Source: Acinetobacter sp. ANC 3832 (GTDB lineage: Bacteria > Pseudomonadota > Gammaproteobacteria > Pseudomonadales > Moraxellaceae). Taken from it: a stretch of 64,000 bases of DNA. This document shows positions 27,292-35,076 of the stretch, in pieces. Position 1 is the first letter of the stretch; each line of letters begins with the position of its first letter. The notes under the pieces were generated by a model. The model had not been told where the DNA came from. It ran no database searches and worked only from the letters and a program-made list of their open reading frames with translations. Both the position numbers and the translations under genes were made by a program. The stretch covers positions 124,001 through 188,000 of the forward strand of contig NZ_NEGJ01000004.1 in the NCBI RefSeq assembly GCF_002135415.1. Reading direction: 5' to 3'.

Positions 27292-27813
27292 ATGTCACTT
27301 ACATTTGATCAAGCATTTGAACGTCTTATCGGCCATGAAGGTAAATTTACCAACGATCGACAAGACCGTGGTAACTGGACGACGGGTGTCATTGGAAAAG
27401 GGGAACTCAAAGGCACAAAGTATGGTATTTCTGCCATGACTTACCCTGATTTAGATATTAAAAACTTAAGCCTTGCTCAAGCCAAACAGATCTATAAACG
27501 TGATTGGTGGGACAAGATCAATGCCGATCAAATCAATCCTGCGCTTGTTTTTCAGGTATGGGATTTTGCCATTAATGCAGGCATGGGAACGGCTAAACGA
27601 AAACTACAATTGGCTGTCGGTGTATTGGATGATGGCATCATCGGTAACCTCACCATCCAAGCCATCAACAAAGCTGATTTGAATGATATTTTATTGAAAT
27701 TTAATGCCGAACGATTGAAATACTACACCAGTTTAAGCACTTGGCCACGCTACGGTAAAGGTTGGACTTTACGTGTCGCAGGTCAACTCAATTATGCTGC
27801 TGTGGATAATTAA
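27292..27813 (+). CDS. Phage endolysin, glycoside hydrolase 108 family
   Basis: 173 residues. The catalytic region is LIGHEGKFTNDRQDRGNWTTG (Glu16 in the GHEG motif), followed by TKYGISAMTYPDL. The C-terminal half is the peptidoglycan-binding part of this family (WDFAINAGMGTAKRKLQLAVGVLDDGIIGNLTIQAIN). It cleaves the glycan strands of the cell wall at lysis. There is no signal peptide, so export depends on the holin. No separate Rz/Rz1 spanin pair is visible downstream. Confidence 0.94.
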   Translation: MSLTFDQAFERLIGHEGKFTNDRQDRGNWTTGVIGKGELKGTKYGISAMTYPDLDIKNLSLAQAKQIYKRDWWDKINADQINPALVFQVWDFAINAGMGTAKRKLQLAVGVLDDGIIGNLTIQAINKADLNDILLKFNAERLKYYTSLSTWPRYGKGWTLRVAGQLNYAAVDN

Positions 27814-27816
27814 ATC

Positions 27817-28212
27817 ATGATCGCCTTGATCGGTTTAAAAACATTTTTGCAAGATAAACTGCCTAATATGACTGCAGACAAATGCCATTTATTCATTGTG
27901 AATGGCACTCAAGCAAAAGGTTATATGGATTATACCGTTCGGCTTTTATTTCTGGATTATCGCTCAGATCCAATTGAAGTCATCATGCTCATTCGGAGTT
28001 GGCTTAAATCTCAACATTTGCACTTAGATACCACGGGCAATGATCTACAAATTTCATTTAGTTCTGAAATTATTGATACCGATACTTTTGATCTTGAAGT
28101 TGATTTTCCACAACGAGATAAAATCGTTATGGATGAGGACAGCTATCATATTTGCCCAGAATTAGTATGGAGCGATTCAAAAGGTGGCTTCATTCCTAAA
28201 GGGTCCGAATAA
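27817..28212 (+). CDS. Tail completion protein (P2 gpR-like)
   Basis: 131 residues. The pattern FLQDKLPNMTADKCHLFIVNG, LLFLDYRSDPIEVIMLIRSWLKSQ, then LEVDFPQRDKIVMDEDSYHICPELVWSDSKGGFIP, is typical of the gpR family needed for tail completion. It starts 3 bp after the endolysin and shares one base with the next gene. Confidence 0.9.
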   Translation: MIALIGLKTFLQDKLPNMTADKCHLFIVNGTQAKGYMDYTVRLLFLDYRSDPIEVIMLIRSWLKSQHLHLDTTGNDLQISFSSEIIDTDTFDLEVDFPQRDKIVMDEDSYHICPELVWSDSKGGFIPKGSE

Positions 28213-28652
28213 TGAATTCCTTTGCTGCTTTAGATCGTTGGTTTGATCAATTCCTTCAGCATCTTGAACCATCTCAACGTCGAGAGCTTATGCGACGTTT
28301 GGGACAAGGATTAAGAATACGATCTAAAGACAGAATTAGTCAGCAAAGAGATCCAAACGGTAATCGTTTTACGCCAAGAAAAAGGGATCAAATTGGAAGT
28401 ATTAAACGTAAAGATGCCATGTTCAAAAAGATTGGCCAACAATTAAAAATAGAATATTCAGCCGATAAAGCTTCAGTAGGTTTTGGTGGACGTTCAGCAC
28501 AAATTGCAAAAGTACATCAAGAAGGTAAAACAATCCGACCAAGCCAAAATGCAAAACCCACCAAATACCCTATTCGAGAATTGGTGGGTTTTAGTCAAGA
28601 TGATGAAAAATGGATTACAAAAACAACAAAAGATTTTCTAAAATATAAATAA
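28212..28652 (+). CDS. Tail completion / virion morphogenesis protein (P2 gpS-like)
   Basis: 146 residues, basic. LDRWFDQFLQHLEPSQRRELMRRLGQGLR at the N-terminus and RDPNGNRFTPRK are family features, with a C-terminal YPIRELVGFSQDDEKWI. gpS acts with gpR in finishing the tail. It is the last gene of this late block; the following slot is used for cargo, as in other P2-like phages. Confidence 0.92.
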   Translation: MNSFAALDRWFDQFLQHLEPSQRRELMRRLGQGLRIRSKDRISQQRDPNGNRFTPRKRDQIGSIKRKDAMFKKIGQQLKIEYSADKASVGFGGRSAQIAKVHQEGKTIRPSQNAKPTKYPIRELVGFSQDDEKWITKTTKDFLKYK

Positions 28653-28802
28653 CTATATTTATCAAATTATTATGCTTATTCCCCCTATACAAGTTTTTTA
28701 AAATAACACCCAATCAAACTTTGTTAAATTTTTAACTTTTACAATTTAATACTTCATATATAATAAATATTTTTCAAAAACTTATTTATAACAGAGGGTA
28801 AA
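28653..28802. other. AT-rich gap before the SIR2-like cargo gene
   Basis: 150 bp, strongly AT-rich, probably holding the own promoter of the cargo gene at 28803. GAGGG just before that ATG is a good ribosome site. No terminator is evident. Confidence 0.45.
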
Positions 28803-29825
28803 ATGAATTATCAGATTTTTACTTGGGAAGAAATAAAAACAGATTTTAGCGATAGCTCACTAATATTGGGAAATGGTGCAAGCATCGCTATTGATAGCGA
28901 CTTCAAATATTCTAATTTATATGATTATTGTGTTGAAAAAGATTATATAACTGAAAATTTAGTAGAAGTATTTAAAAAATTCAAAACAACCGATTTTGAG
29001 TTCGTTTTAAAATTACTTTGGCATAGCAATTTTGTTAATAATAAATTAGGCATTGAAGATACGCTCACAAAAACTGTTTATGAAGACTTGCAAAATGCTT
29101 TGATAAATGCAGTCAAGGATCTACATCCACAGTACGAAGAAAGCATCCCTTTAAAAAGTTATAATTTTATCAAACAATTCCATACAATTATTACTTTGAA
29201 TTATGACCTGATTCTTTATTGGATTATGATGTATGGTAACTCCTTGCGAAATACGCATGCTTTTAAGGATTGTTTTAATAACACAACTTTTGTAGATGAT
29301 TGGGAATCATACAGAGCTCCCATCTATAATCAAAGAGAAGTGAGCCTATGTTTTTTCCCACATGGAAACTTATCATTAGTCACAAATATTAATAATGAAA
29401 CATACAAAATATCGGGTGGAGAAGGTCAAAGTTTAATAAGTTCAATTACAAGTACTTGGGCTAGAGGTTATAAAAATCCACTTTTTGTAAGTGAAGGGGA
29501 CTCGAGTGAAAAGCTTAGAACAATTCAATCAAATCCCTATTTGAGTACAGTTTATAATGAGGTTCTTCCTAGCTTAATTGATACAGGAAGTGGAAATATT
29601 GTTATTTATGGTTGGTCACTAGATGATAACGATGCGCATATTCTTAAACAAGTCTTCAAATATTGTCAAGCAGACACAAAACTAGCAATATCAATTAATA
29701 ATCACAACCAAGAAAGATGTATAGAGTTTATAGGGAAAATTAATAGACTAATTGCACAAGATAAGAGACCGACAGTTATTTTCTTTGATGCTGCAAGTTC
29801 AGGATGCTGGAATAAGTGCATCTAA
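28803..29825 (+). CDS. SIR2-like DUF4917 family protein, prophage cargo
   Basis: 340 residues, cytoplasmic. It begins IFTWEEIKTDFSDSSLILGNGASIAIDSDF, a GNGAS nucleotide-binding loop as in SIR2-like/DUF4917 proteins. Near residue 132 there is TIITLNYDLILYW, and near 260 GNIVIYGWSLDDNDAHIL, both typical of this superfamily. SIR2-like domains in several anti-phage systems consume NAD+ to abort infection; activity here is inferred, not shown. It is a single AT-rich gene in the S-V slot, a known cargo position in P2-like phages. A membrane segment is not apparent. Confidence 0.75.
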   Translation: MNYQIFTWEEIKTDFSDSSLILGNGASIAIDSDFKYSNLYDYCVEKDYITENLVEVFKKFKTTDFEFVLKLLWHSNFVNNKLGIEDTLTKTVYEDLQNALINAVKDLHPQYEESIPLKSYNFIKQFHTIITLNYDLILYWIMMYGNSLRNTHAFKDCFNNTTFVDDWESYRAPIYNQREVSLCFFPHGNLSLVTNINNETYKISGGEGQSLISSITSTWARGYKNPLFVSEGDSSEKLRTIQSNPYLSTVYNEVLPSLIDTGSGNIVIYGWSLDDNDAHILKQVFKYCQADTKLAISINNHNQERCIEFIGKINRLIAQDKRPTVIFFDAASSGCWNKCI

Positions 29826-29883
29826 AAAATCTAAATGTAAAACATGGAAAATTCTTGCTCATGTTTTACAAGTTTAAGAATAT

Positions 29884-30147
29884 CTAACTAGTAATTACTT
29901 TATTTTTTGAAATCAGCATTGCGAATTCATAGTCTACAACGTTAGCTAATCTAGCACAATTTTTTAAATCATTTTTACATATCAAGACAGCATTCTCATA
30001 AGATACATCTTCATTAAACTGCGCTTTCCAAGTAGTAGTTAATGAAATTTTTAAAAACTTTCTTTCTTCCATTTCCTGATAAAATCTCTGTCTTTGTTTA
30101 GTATTAACTGAATTTAAATCAACTGTGAGTAATACATTAAAGCTCAT
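29884..30147 (-). CDS. Small hypothetical protein in the S-V cargo slot
   Basis: 87 residues, starting MSFNVLLTVDLNSVNTKQRQRFYQEMEER, then LTTTWKAQFNED and VLICKNDLKNCARLA. The strand-helix-strand beginning is faintly reminiscent of Cas2/VapD-like ferredoxin folds, but I do not assign a family. It is convergent with the SIR2-like gene, 58 bp away, and has its own upstream AT-rich region. It could be a partner or inhibitor of that gene. Confidence 0.6.
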   Translation of the reverse strand: MSFNVLLTVDLNSVNTKQRQRFYQEMEERKFLKISLTTTWKAQFNEDVSYENAVLICKNDLKNCARLANVVDYEFAMLISKNKVITS

Positions 30148-30290
30148 AAAAATATCTCTAATAAAAATTAATCATTAAAATTTAACACTTAATAATTAAA
30201 AAATCCTCACATTAGAGACACACCTTGTCGCTCTCGATAGCAATTTAACAAAATAATTGACAAACCAACTCAACAAAGTTAACTTGATAA

Positions 30291-30500
30291 GACCACCCAC
30301 ATATAGTGGTCGAGATTGGCGTCTCGTTCAAAAATCAGCAGACAAACCGCTGCTTAAGCGGTATTTTTATGTCTGAAAGTTCGGTGTGCCCGCTTTATGG
30401 TAGATCGGACGATGGGACATTCGTGTCCACCGTTTTCTGTTTTTTACGGTACGCCAACTTCGTTCGGTCTGCCACCTCATTGGCGTGGGGTGGCGATTAA
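30291..30500 (+). ncRNA. Structured leader (C4/Ash-like locus), copy 1
   Basis: Consecutive hairpins: GACCAC/GTGGTC (30291-30311), GAGA/TCTC, and CCGCT-GCTTAA-GCGG followed by TATTTTT. Further down GTCTGCCACC pairs with GGGTGGC. Overlapping it, a GTG ORF (30306-30500) reads QQTNRCLSGIFMSESS, which resembles the short Ash/Icd-type peptides of other prophages. A homologous but diverged leader is at 47677-47880. Whether the active product is RNA, peptide or both is unknown. Confidence 0.4.
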
Positions 30501-30526
30501 ACTGATTTAAAAACAGGTACATCATC

Positions 30527-30661
30527 ATGAATAAAAATTTAACCTCACAAAACCCTCTCGACAAAATTTGCTATCAACGAATCCAATCCCCTGACTTTGC
30601 TTACCCAACTCTAAAAATCAAACTCATTGCCCTTCTTAAAAGCTTTGGAGGTGCGAAATGA
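30527..30661 (+). CDS. Small basic protein, copy 1 of a paired family
   Basis: 44 residues, with LDKICYQRIQSPDFAYP in the middle and a basic C-terminus. The protein at 47917-48069 shares the pattern LDxxCxQRxxxxDFAxP, and both follow a similar structured leader. The stop overlaps the next ATG by 4 bp (ATGA), so translation is coupled. Function unknown. Confidence 0.55.
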   Translation: MNKNLTSQNPLDKICYQRIQSPDFAYPTLKIKLIALLKSFGGAK

Positions 30662-30861
30662 GAGACATCAGCTTTAAACTTAGCGAAGACAACTATCGTG
30701 TTATTAACGAAGTCCGTGCCACACTCAACATGATGGCAAGTATGGGACTTTCAGATACCAATGACAGTTGTAACGACCTTTCAAAAGACGACTTAGTCAA
30801 TGTACTTGTACAAGCAGAACAACGACTCAAACAAGTGTTGAATGAAACGACGCTAATTTAG
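30658..30861 (+). CDS. Small acidic hypothetical protein
   Basis: 67 residues, mostly helical: ISFKLSEDNYRVINEVRATL, then NDSCNDLSKDDLVNVLVQAEQRLKQ. The SCN-hydrophobic helix pattern recurs in the 53-residue protein at 48575-48736, supporting a duplicated module. It ends just before the late operator for the tail operon. Function unknown. Confidence 0.6.
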   Translation: MRDISFKLSEDNYRVINEVRATLNMMASMGLSDTNDSCNDLSKDDLVNVLVQAEQRLKQVLNETTLI

Positions 30862-30888
30862 AATCCTGATTAAGCCCTAAACAGGATT
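30862..30888. promoter_or_regulatory. 27-bp palindrome, candidate late-gene activator site B (V operon)
   Basis: AATCCTGATTAA and CTAAACAGGATT separated by 3 bp, two mismatches from the perfect palindrome at 23360. Its centre lies 84 bp before the V-like start, the same distance as at the O and FI operons. Confidence 0.75.
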
Positions 30889-30910
30889 CAACTTCTCGCA
30901 CTTTAAAAAC

Positions 30911-30944
30911 AAAATGCCCATGCTTTCAAGCATGGGCATTTTTT
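30911..30944 (+). terminator. Terminator just upstream of the V-like gene
   Basis: AATGCCCATGCTT / AAGCATGGGCATT, a 13-bp perfect stem followed by six T. It would stop transcripts coming from the cargo genes. A late promoter placed 55 bp from the palindrome centre would start at about 30930, inside this hairpin, and so escape it. Confidence 0.85.
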
Positions 30945-30958
30945 ACGTTTAAATCATC

Positions 30959-31513
30959 ATGAGCAATCAACTTTTACGCCAATTTCAAAACCTATCGAGT
31001 ATCGGTACTGTCATCGCAGTCGATGCTTCAGCGTGGAAAATTCGCTTAAAGATTGATGAAAATGAAACGGATTGGTTACCCATTCCAACAATGGCTGCAG
31101 GGGTCGTCAAAATTTGGCGATGCCCATCGTTAGGAGAACAATTTTCTGTATCTGCACAAGGCGGTGAACTTACAAATGCCGTCCCACAGATCAGTCTATT
31201 TTCAGAAGAATTCCCTCCCCCAAGCACCAATCCTAACGAGGTCTATATCCAGTTAGGTGAACATTTTTTTATGGTCAATATCACTTCAGGTGAGGCTATT
31301 TTTAAACTCAATAAATGCACCTTTGATGTTCCTGAAACTGAATTTACAGGACAGGTCAATGTTCTCCAAAACTTGGCTGTAACCCAAGGCATTCATGCCA
31401 AGCAAGAGATCACCTCGGACACAGATATCATCGCTAAAGGCATTAGTTTAACCAAACATAAAACATTAGGTGTCAAAGGTGGCTCAGATACTTCAGGAGT
31501 TCCAACACCATGA
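30959..31513 (+). CDS. Baseplate assembly protein V (P2 gpV-like, tail spike tip)
   Basis: 184 residues. IGTVIAVDASAWKIRLKIDENETDWLPIPTMAAG is the OB-fold start and CPSLGEQFSVSAQGGELTNAVP is typical gpV. The C-terminal part has beta-helix-like repeats ending GVKGGSDTSGVPTP. gpV is the membrane-piercing tip of the contractile tail. It opens the V-W-J-I-H operon and overlaps W by 4 bp. Confidence 0.93.
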   Translation: MSNQLLRQFQNLSSIGTVIAVDASAWKIRLKIDENETDWLPIPTMAAGVVKIWRCPSLGEQFSVSAQGGELTNAVPQISLFSEEFPPPSTNPNEVYIQLGEHFFMVNITSGEAIFKLNKCTFDVPETEFTGQVNVLQNLAVTQGIHAKQEITSDTDIIAKGISLTKHKTLGVKGGSDTSGVPTP

Positions 31514-31878
31514 AAGGTATGAACCGTACAACGGGAATGAGCATCACAGATGATGCCGAATTATTTGAACACCTTTATCAATCCATCCATGACATTTTAA
31601 CTACCTTAATCGGTACTCGTTTATGCCGTCGTAATTATGGATCACTCATTCCACATTTAATTGATCAGCCTTGTAATGAAATCACCAAACTAAAAATTAT
31701 GAATGCCTCAGCAACTTCACTTATTCGTTTTGAACCACGTATTAAGGTCAATCAAGTTTTAGTCAACCAAACTTCAATTCGACCAGGCTATTGGCTCATT
31801 ACCATTTTAGGTAATCAAAATACCTTAAGTGGTGAACAATCCTTTAGACAAGAACACCTTATTGGAGCAGCAGCATGA
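31510..31878 (+). CDS. Baseplate assembly protein W (gpW/gp25-like)
   Basis: 122 residues with the gp25-like core: EHLYQSIHDILTTLIGTRLCRRNYGSLIPHLID, then FEPRIKVNQVLV. gp25-like proteins form the inner baseplate and trigger sheath polymerisation. It overlaps V and J by 4 bp each (ATGA). Confidence 0.94.
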   Translation: MKGMNRTTGMSITDDAELFEHLYQSIHDILTTLIGTRLCRRNYGSLIPHLIDQPCNEITKLKIMNASATSLIRFEPRIKVNQVLVNQTSIRPGYWLITILGNQNTLSGEQSFRQEHLIGAAA

Positions 31879-32771
31879 GTAGCAACCGCATTGACCTATC
31901 ATCGCTCCCCTTTCCAGATGTACTTAAACAGTTAGATTTTGAAGCTGAACTACTCGAGTGCAAACAAGATTTAATTGCTCGTGATCCAGAGCTTGCATCA
32001 GCATTAGAATTTGAAAGTGAACCTTTACTCAAACTACTTCAAACTTTTGCATATCGTTTATTGCTCAAAAGCTCTGAAATTAATGCCAAAGCTAAAGCAT
32101 TAATGCTCGCCTACGCCAAAGGTGCGGACTTAGATCATTTGGCTGCCAATCGCAATGTATTCCGAAAAACCATTATTGCTGAAAATCCAAATACAAACCC
32201 TCCTACCGAAGCGGTCATGGAGTCGAATGAAGACCTACGTCGACGAGTACAATTAGAACCTGAAAGTAAGGCAGCAGGCTCAACAGGTGCCTATCAATTT
32301 TGGGGCTTAGGTGCACATGGTCATGTCAAAGACATTGCAGTTGAAACACCACGACAAGGTGAGGTCGATATTTGGGTACAGAGCCATGTCAATCCAATTG
32401 CAACTCAAGACTTACTCAATACTGTAGATCAAGCTTTAAATCCTGACACACGTCGTCCCTTTACAGACAAAGTTACTGTTCGCGCAGCAACACCTCAAAA
32501 TTGGTCACTTAATGCAGTATTGGTTTTATTCCCTGGCCCAGACTCTGAAGTTGTAAAAACTTCAGCTATAGAAGCCCTCAATGAATATATTATTTTGGTC
32601 AATGCCCTTGGCTATGACGTTACACGTAGCGGAATTTTCAGAGCTTTACATCAAGGTGGTGTACAGAACGTCATTATCAATGAGCCTGCTTCAGATATTG
32701 TCCTAGCAAAAAATCGTTATGCACAATGTACAGCAACATCAATCTTGGTGACGGAGTTCAGAGATGTCTAA
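31875..32771 (+). CDS. Baseplate assembly protein J (gpJ-like)
   Basis: 298 residues, the P2 J length. Family landmarks are LLQTFAYRLLLKSSEINAKAKALMLAYAKGADLDHLA and LEPESKAAGSTGAYQFWGLGAHGHVKDIAV, the latter a strongly conserved gpJ segment. It forms the wedge of the baseplate. It overlaps I by 8 bp. Confidence 0.95.
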   Translation: MSSNRIDLSSLPFPDVLKQLDFEAELLECKQDLIARDPELASALEFESEPLLKLLQTFAYRLLLKSSEINAKAKALMLAYAKGADLDHLAANRNVFRKTIIAENPNTNPPTEAVMESNEDLRRRVQLEPESKAAGSTGAYQFWGLGAHGHVKDIAVETPRQGEVDIWVQSHVNPIATQDLLNTVDQALNPDTRRPFTDKVTVRAATPQNWSLNAVLVLFPGPDSEVVKTSAIEALNEYIILVNALGYDVTRSGIFRALHQGGVQNVIINEPASDIVLAKNRYAQCTATSILVTEFRDV

Positions 32772-33291
32772 ACTCCTCCCTCCCAATGCCACAAAATTAG
32801 AAAAAAACATAGAACAACTGGGTGAAAAAATGACGGAGCTCCCCATCCCTTTTATTCATTTACACCGCATTGATTATTGTCCTATTGCTCATCTACCGTG
32901 GCTTGCTTGGGAATACCGAGTTGAATATTGGCGTCCTGATTGGTTAGAACAAGAAAAACGTCACGCCATTACAGAAAGTAAAGACTTTAATGCCCAAAGA
33001 GGGACTCGTTCATCGCTACAAAGTTTATTAAATACGGTCATTACAGAATATCAACTCAAGGCATGGCATAGCTTTGAACCGCCCCTATCTCCGTTTACAT
33101 TTTACGTCATCGTGCCAGATCACATCATGATCAGCATCGAACAACTCCAACAAATGCATACCGCTGTTGATGCAACTAAGTCACAGCGAGATCTCTATGC
33201 AATTCACGCCAAAGTACGAACAGAATGTCATTTCAATCTCAGTGGTGTGGCTTACTTTGGTGAAAAAATTAATATGACAACCAGGATCTAA
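32764..33291 (+). CDS. Tail protein I (gpI-like baseplate wedge)
   Basis: 175 residues with CPIAHLPWLAWEYRVEYWRPDW and KRHAITESKDFNAQRGTRSSLQSLL, both highly typical of phage tail protein I. Works with J in the baseplate. It ends 6 bp before the tail fibre gene. Confidence 0.95.
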   Translation: MSKLLPPNATKLEKNIEQLGEKMTELPIPFIHLHRIDYCPIAHLPWLAWEYRVEYWRPDWLEQEKRHAITESKDFNAQRGTRSSLQSLLNTVITEYQLKAWHSFEPPLSPFTFYVIVPDHIMISIEQLQQMHTAVDATKSQRDLYAIHAKVRTECHFNLSGVAYFGEKINMTTRI

Positions 33292-33297
33292 TCAATT

Positions 33298-34944
33298 ATG
33301 TCAGCCACTTATTATTTTACGCTCACAGATTACGGTTCAAGCCTGATCGCCAATGCACATAACATACAAACCATTCAACTCATAGACTTACATTTGGGTG
33401 ATGCCAATGGACTACCCTATAGTCCAATCAGTAAAAAAAACCGAACCAATTTAGTCAATAAACGTGCTTCAGTTCCAATTCAATCCATCGAAATTATTGG
33501 CAATATTGCACGAATTACCGCAACCATTGAAAGTCATATTGGTGGCTTTAATGTGCATGAATTGGGATTAACTGACGCCACGGGGCAATTGGTTTATATC
33601 GGAAACTATCATGGTGGCTATAAACCTGTTTTAAGTGATGGTGCAGGTGGTGAACTTGCACTCGTGATTGATATCCAAGCTGAAGCAGGCAGTAATGTAC
33701 TCATCACCGTTTCACCCAATAACGTCACTGCAAATAAAGATTGGGTATTGGCCACTTTGACTGAATCAATAAAACAAGCATTTTTGCATATTTATCATGT
33801 GGGTTCTTGGCATGGTTCTAACAACTATAATTATCACCCTGCCACCGCCTTAAAATTATTTTTTGGTTATGAAACCACATGGGTACTGTGGCCTTATGTT
33901 CCCAAAGGTGTTGCTTCAATGGGAGATGCAATTGGTGCGATTTCAGGAATCAATACAGGAGCTTCATTTCAAGCAGCATCCACTCGAATTTGGCAACGCT
34001 TAGAGGATGGAGCAACAGGTCCAACCTATCAATTAAGCACCAATAAAACAGTGGTTGATGAAGGTGGTCAAATCACATTTACCTTACAAACGACAGGTCT
34101 AGCCACAGGAACACCCGTAGATTGGTCAATTACAGGTATTCAATCAGACGATATTTCTCCATCAATAATGAATGGGCAATTCATTATTGATGCAACAGGC
34201 AAAGCCTTCCAAACGTTCAATATTATTGCCGACAATAAAACGGAAGGTAATCAGACCCTTGCCTTTGCACTGACTTTTATTCAAGGGCAACAAGTTTCTG
34301 TAATGATTATGGACACCAGTAAATACCCTGAAGGTCAGCAAACTTATTATGAAGGTACACATACCCTTTCCGTTGCAGCGAATCAAACCATGAGTATTGA
34401 TATGTTTGCAGCAGGCGGTGGCGGAGGTGGTTCTGTTTATTCTGGTGGTACTCATGAAGATCATGGAACCAATGGTGCAAATATTATTCTCAGTTATTTA
34501 ACCAATACACTCATTACAGGGGGTGGTAAAGCAGGAACAGGTGGCGTTTGGGGCAATGGCTCATCCTATACAAATGGTAAAGCAGGTATTGGAGGAGTCA
34601 ATACACTCAATGCCGATGAGAGCTTTATTATTTTAGAAAATACTGCAGGGAACACTGCTGTAATTGGCTCAAGATGGAATCGCCAAGAAGGCGCAGTCGC
34701 ACTACCTTCCAGTATCGGAATGTTGAACAATGGCGGTGCAGGTGCTTGGGGTATTGGGGATGAAAAATGGTCGTATGGCGGAGGTGGCGGTTCAGGAGCA
34801 CGTCTCAAAGTTCAATTTACCAATAGCAGTGAAGAAGCAATTGATTTAAATCTTGTGATTGGTGGACGTGGGCTCGGTTGGAAAAACAGTGGTAATTATG
34901 GTGATGATTCAGGTATCGGCTTTGCTCTGGTCACTACAACTTAA
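33298..34944 (+). CDS. Tail fibre protein (gpH-like) with glycine-rich adhesin-like tip
   Basis: 548 residues. The N-terminal ~160 residues are the phage tail-fibre attachment domain (YYFTLTDYGSSLIANA, GGFNVHELGLTDATGQLVYIGNYHGGYKP). A middle beta-sandwich-like part follows (residues ~250-350). From about residue 370 the sequence is rich in Gly runs (AAGGGGGGSV, GGGKAGTGGVWGNG, SYGGGGGSGA), resembling polyglycine-helix receptor-binding tips such as phage S16 gp38. No tail-fibre assembly chaperone gene follows, which is unusual for a P2-like H gene. It decides host range. Confidence 0.85.
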   Translation: MSATYYFTLTDYGSSLIANAHNIQTIQLIDLHLGDANGLPYSPISKKNRTNLVNKRASVPIQSIEIIGNIARITATIESHIGGFNVHELGLTDATGQLVYIGNYHGGYKPVLSDGAGGELALVIDIQAEAGSNVLITVSPNNVTANKDWVLATLTESIKQAFLHIYHVGSWHGSNNYNYHPATALKLFFGYETTWVLWPYVPKGVASMGDAIGAISGINTGASFQAASTRIWQRLEDGATGPTYQLSTNKTVVDEGGQITFTLQTTGLATGTPVDWSITGIQSDDISPSIMNGQFIIDATGKAFQTFNIIADNKTEGNQTLAFALTFIQGQQVSVMIMDTSKYPEGQQTYYEGTHTLSVAANQTMSIDMFAAGGGGGGSVYSGGTHEDHGTNGANIILSYLTNTLITGGGKAGTGGVWGNGSSYTNGKAGIGGVNTLNADESFIILENTAGNTAVIGSRWNRQEGAVALPSSIGMLNNGGAGAWGIGDEKWSYGGGGGSGARLKVQFTNSSEEAIDLNLVIGGRGLGWKNSGNYGDDSGIGFALVTTT

Positions 34945-34975
34945 AATTATATTAGATCACATTTAAAAACTGCAG

Positions 34976-35002
34976 AATCCTGTTTAAGACTTAAACAGGA
35001 TT
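34976..35002. promoter_or_regulatory. 27-bp palindrome, candidate late-gene activator site C (FI operon)
   Basis: AATCCTGTTTAA and TTAAACAGGATT separated by 3 bp. Perfect palindrome, identical half-sites to site A. Centre 88 bp before the sheath gene start, matching the place of the P2 PF late promoter. Confidence 0.75.
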
Positions 35003-35076
35003 CAGTTTATAGAATAAAAAAAGCTGACACAGCATGATGATTTCAAATCTGTCAAAACAACATATTTGGAGTAATC

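Noticed and set aside
27473..27682. Frame inside the endolysin gene as an embedded spanin
   Set aside because: It has no lipobox or N-terminal membrane anchor and looks like a shadow frame.
29884..30147. A Cas2 or VapD assignment for the small reverse gene
   Set aside because: Only the first strand and helix are vaguely similar, the C-terminal half does not fit, and no catalytic Asp arrangement can be confirmed by eye.
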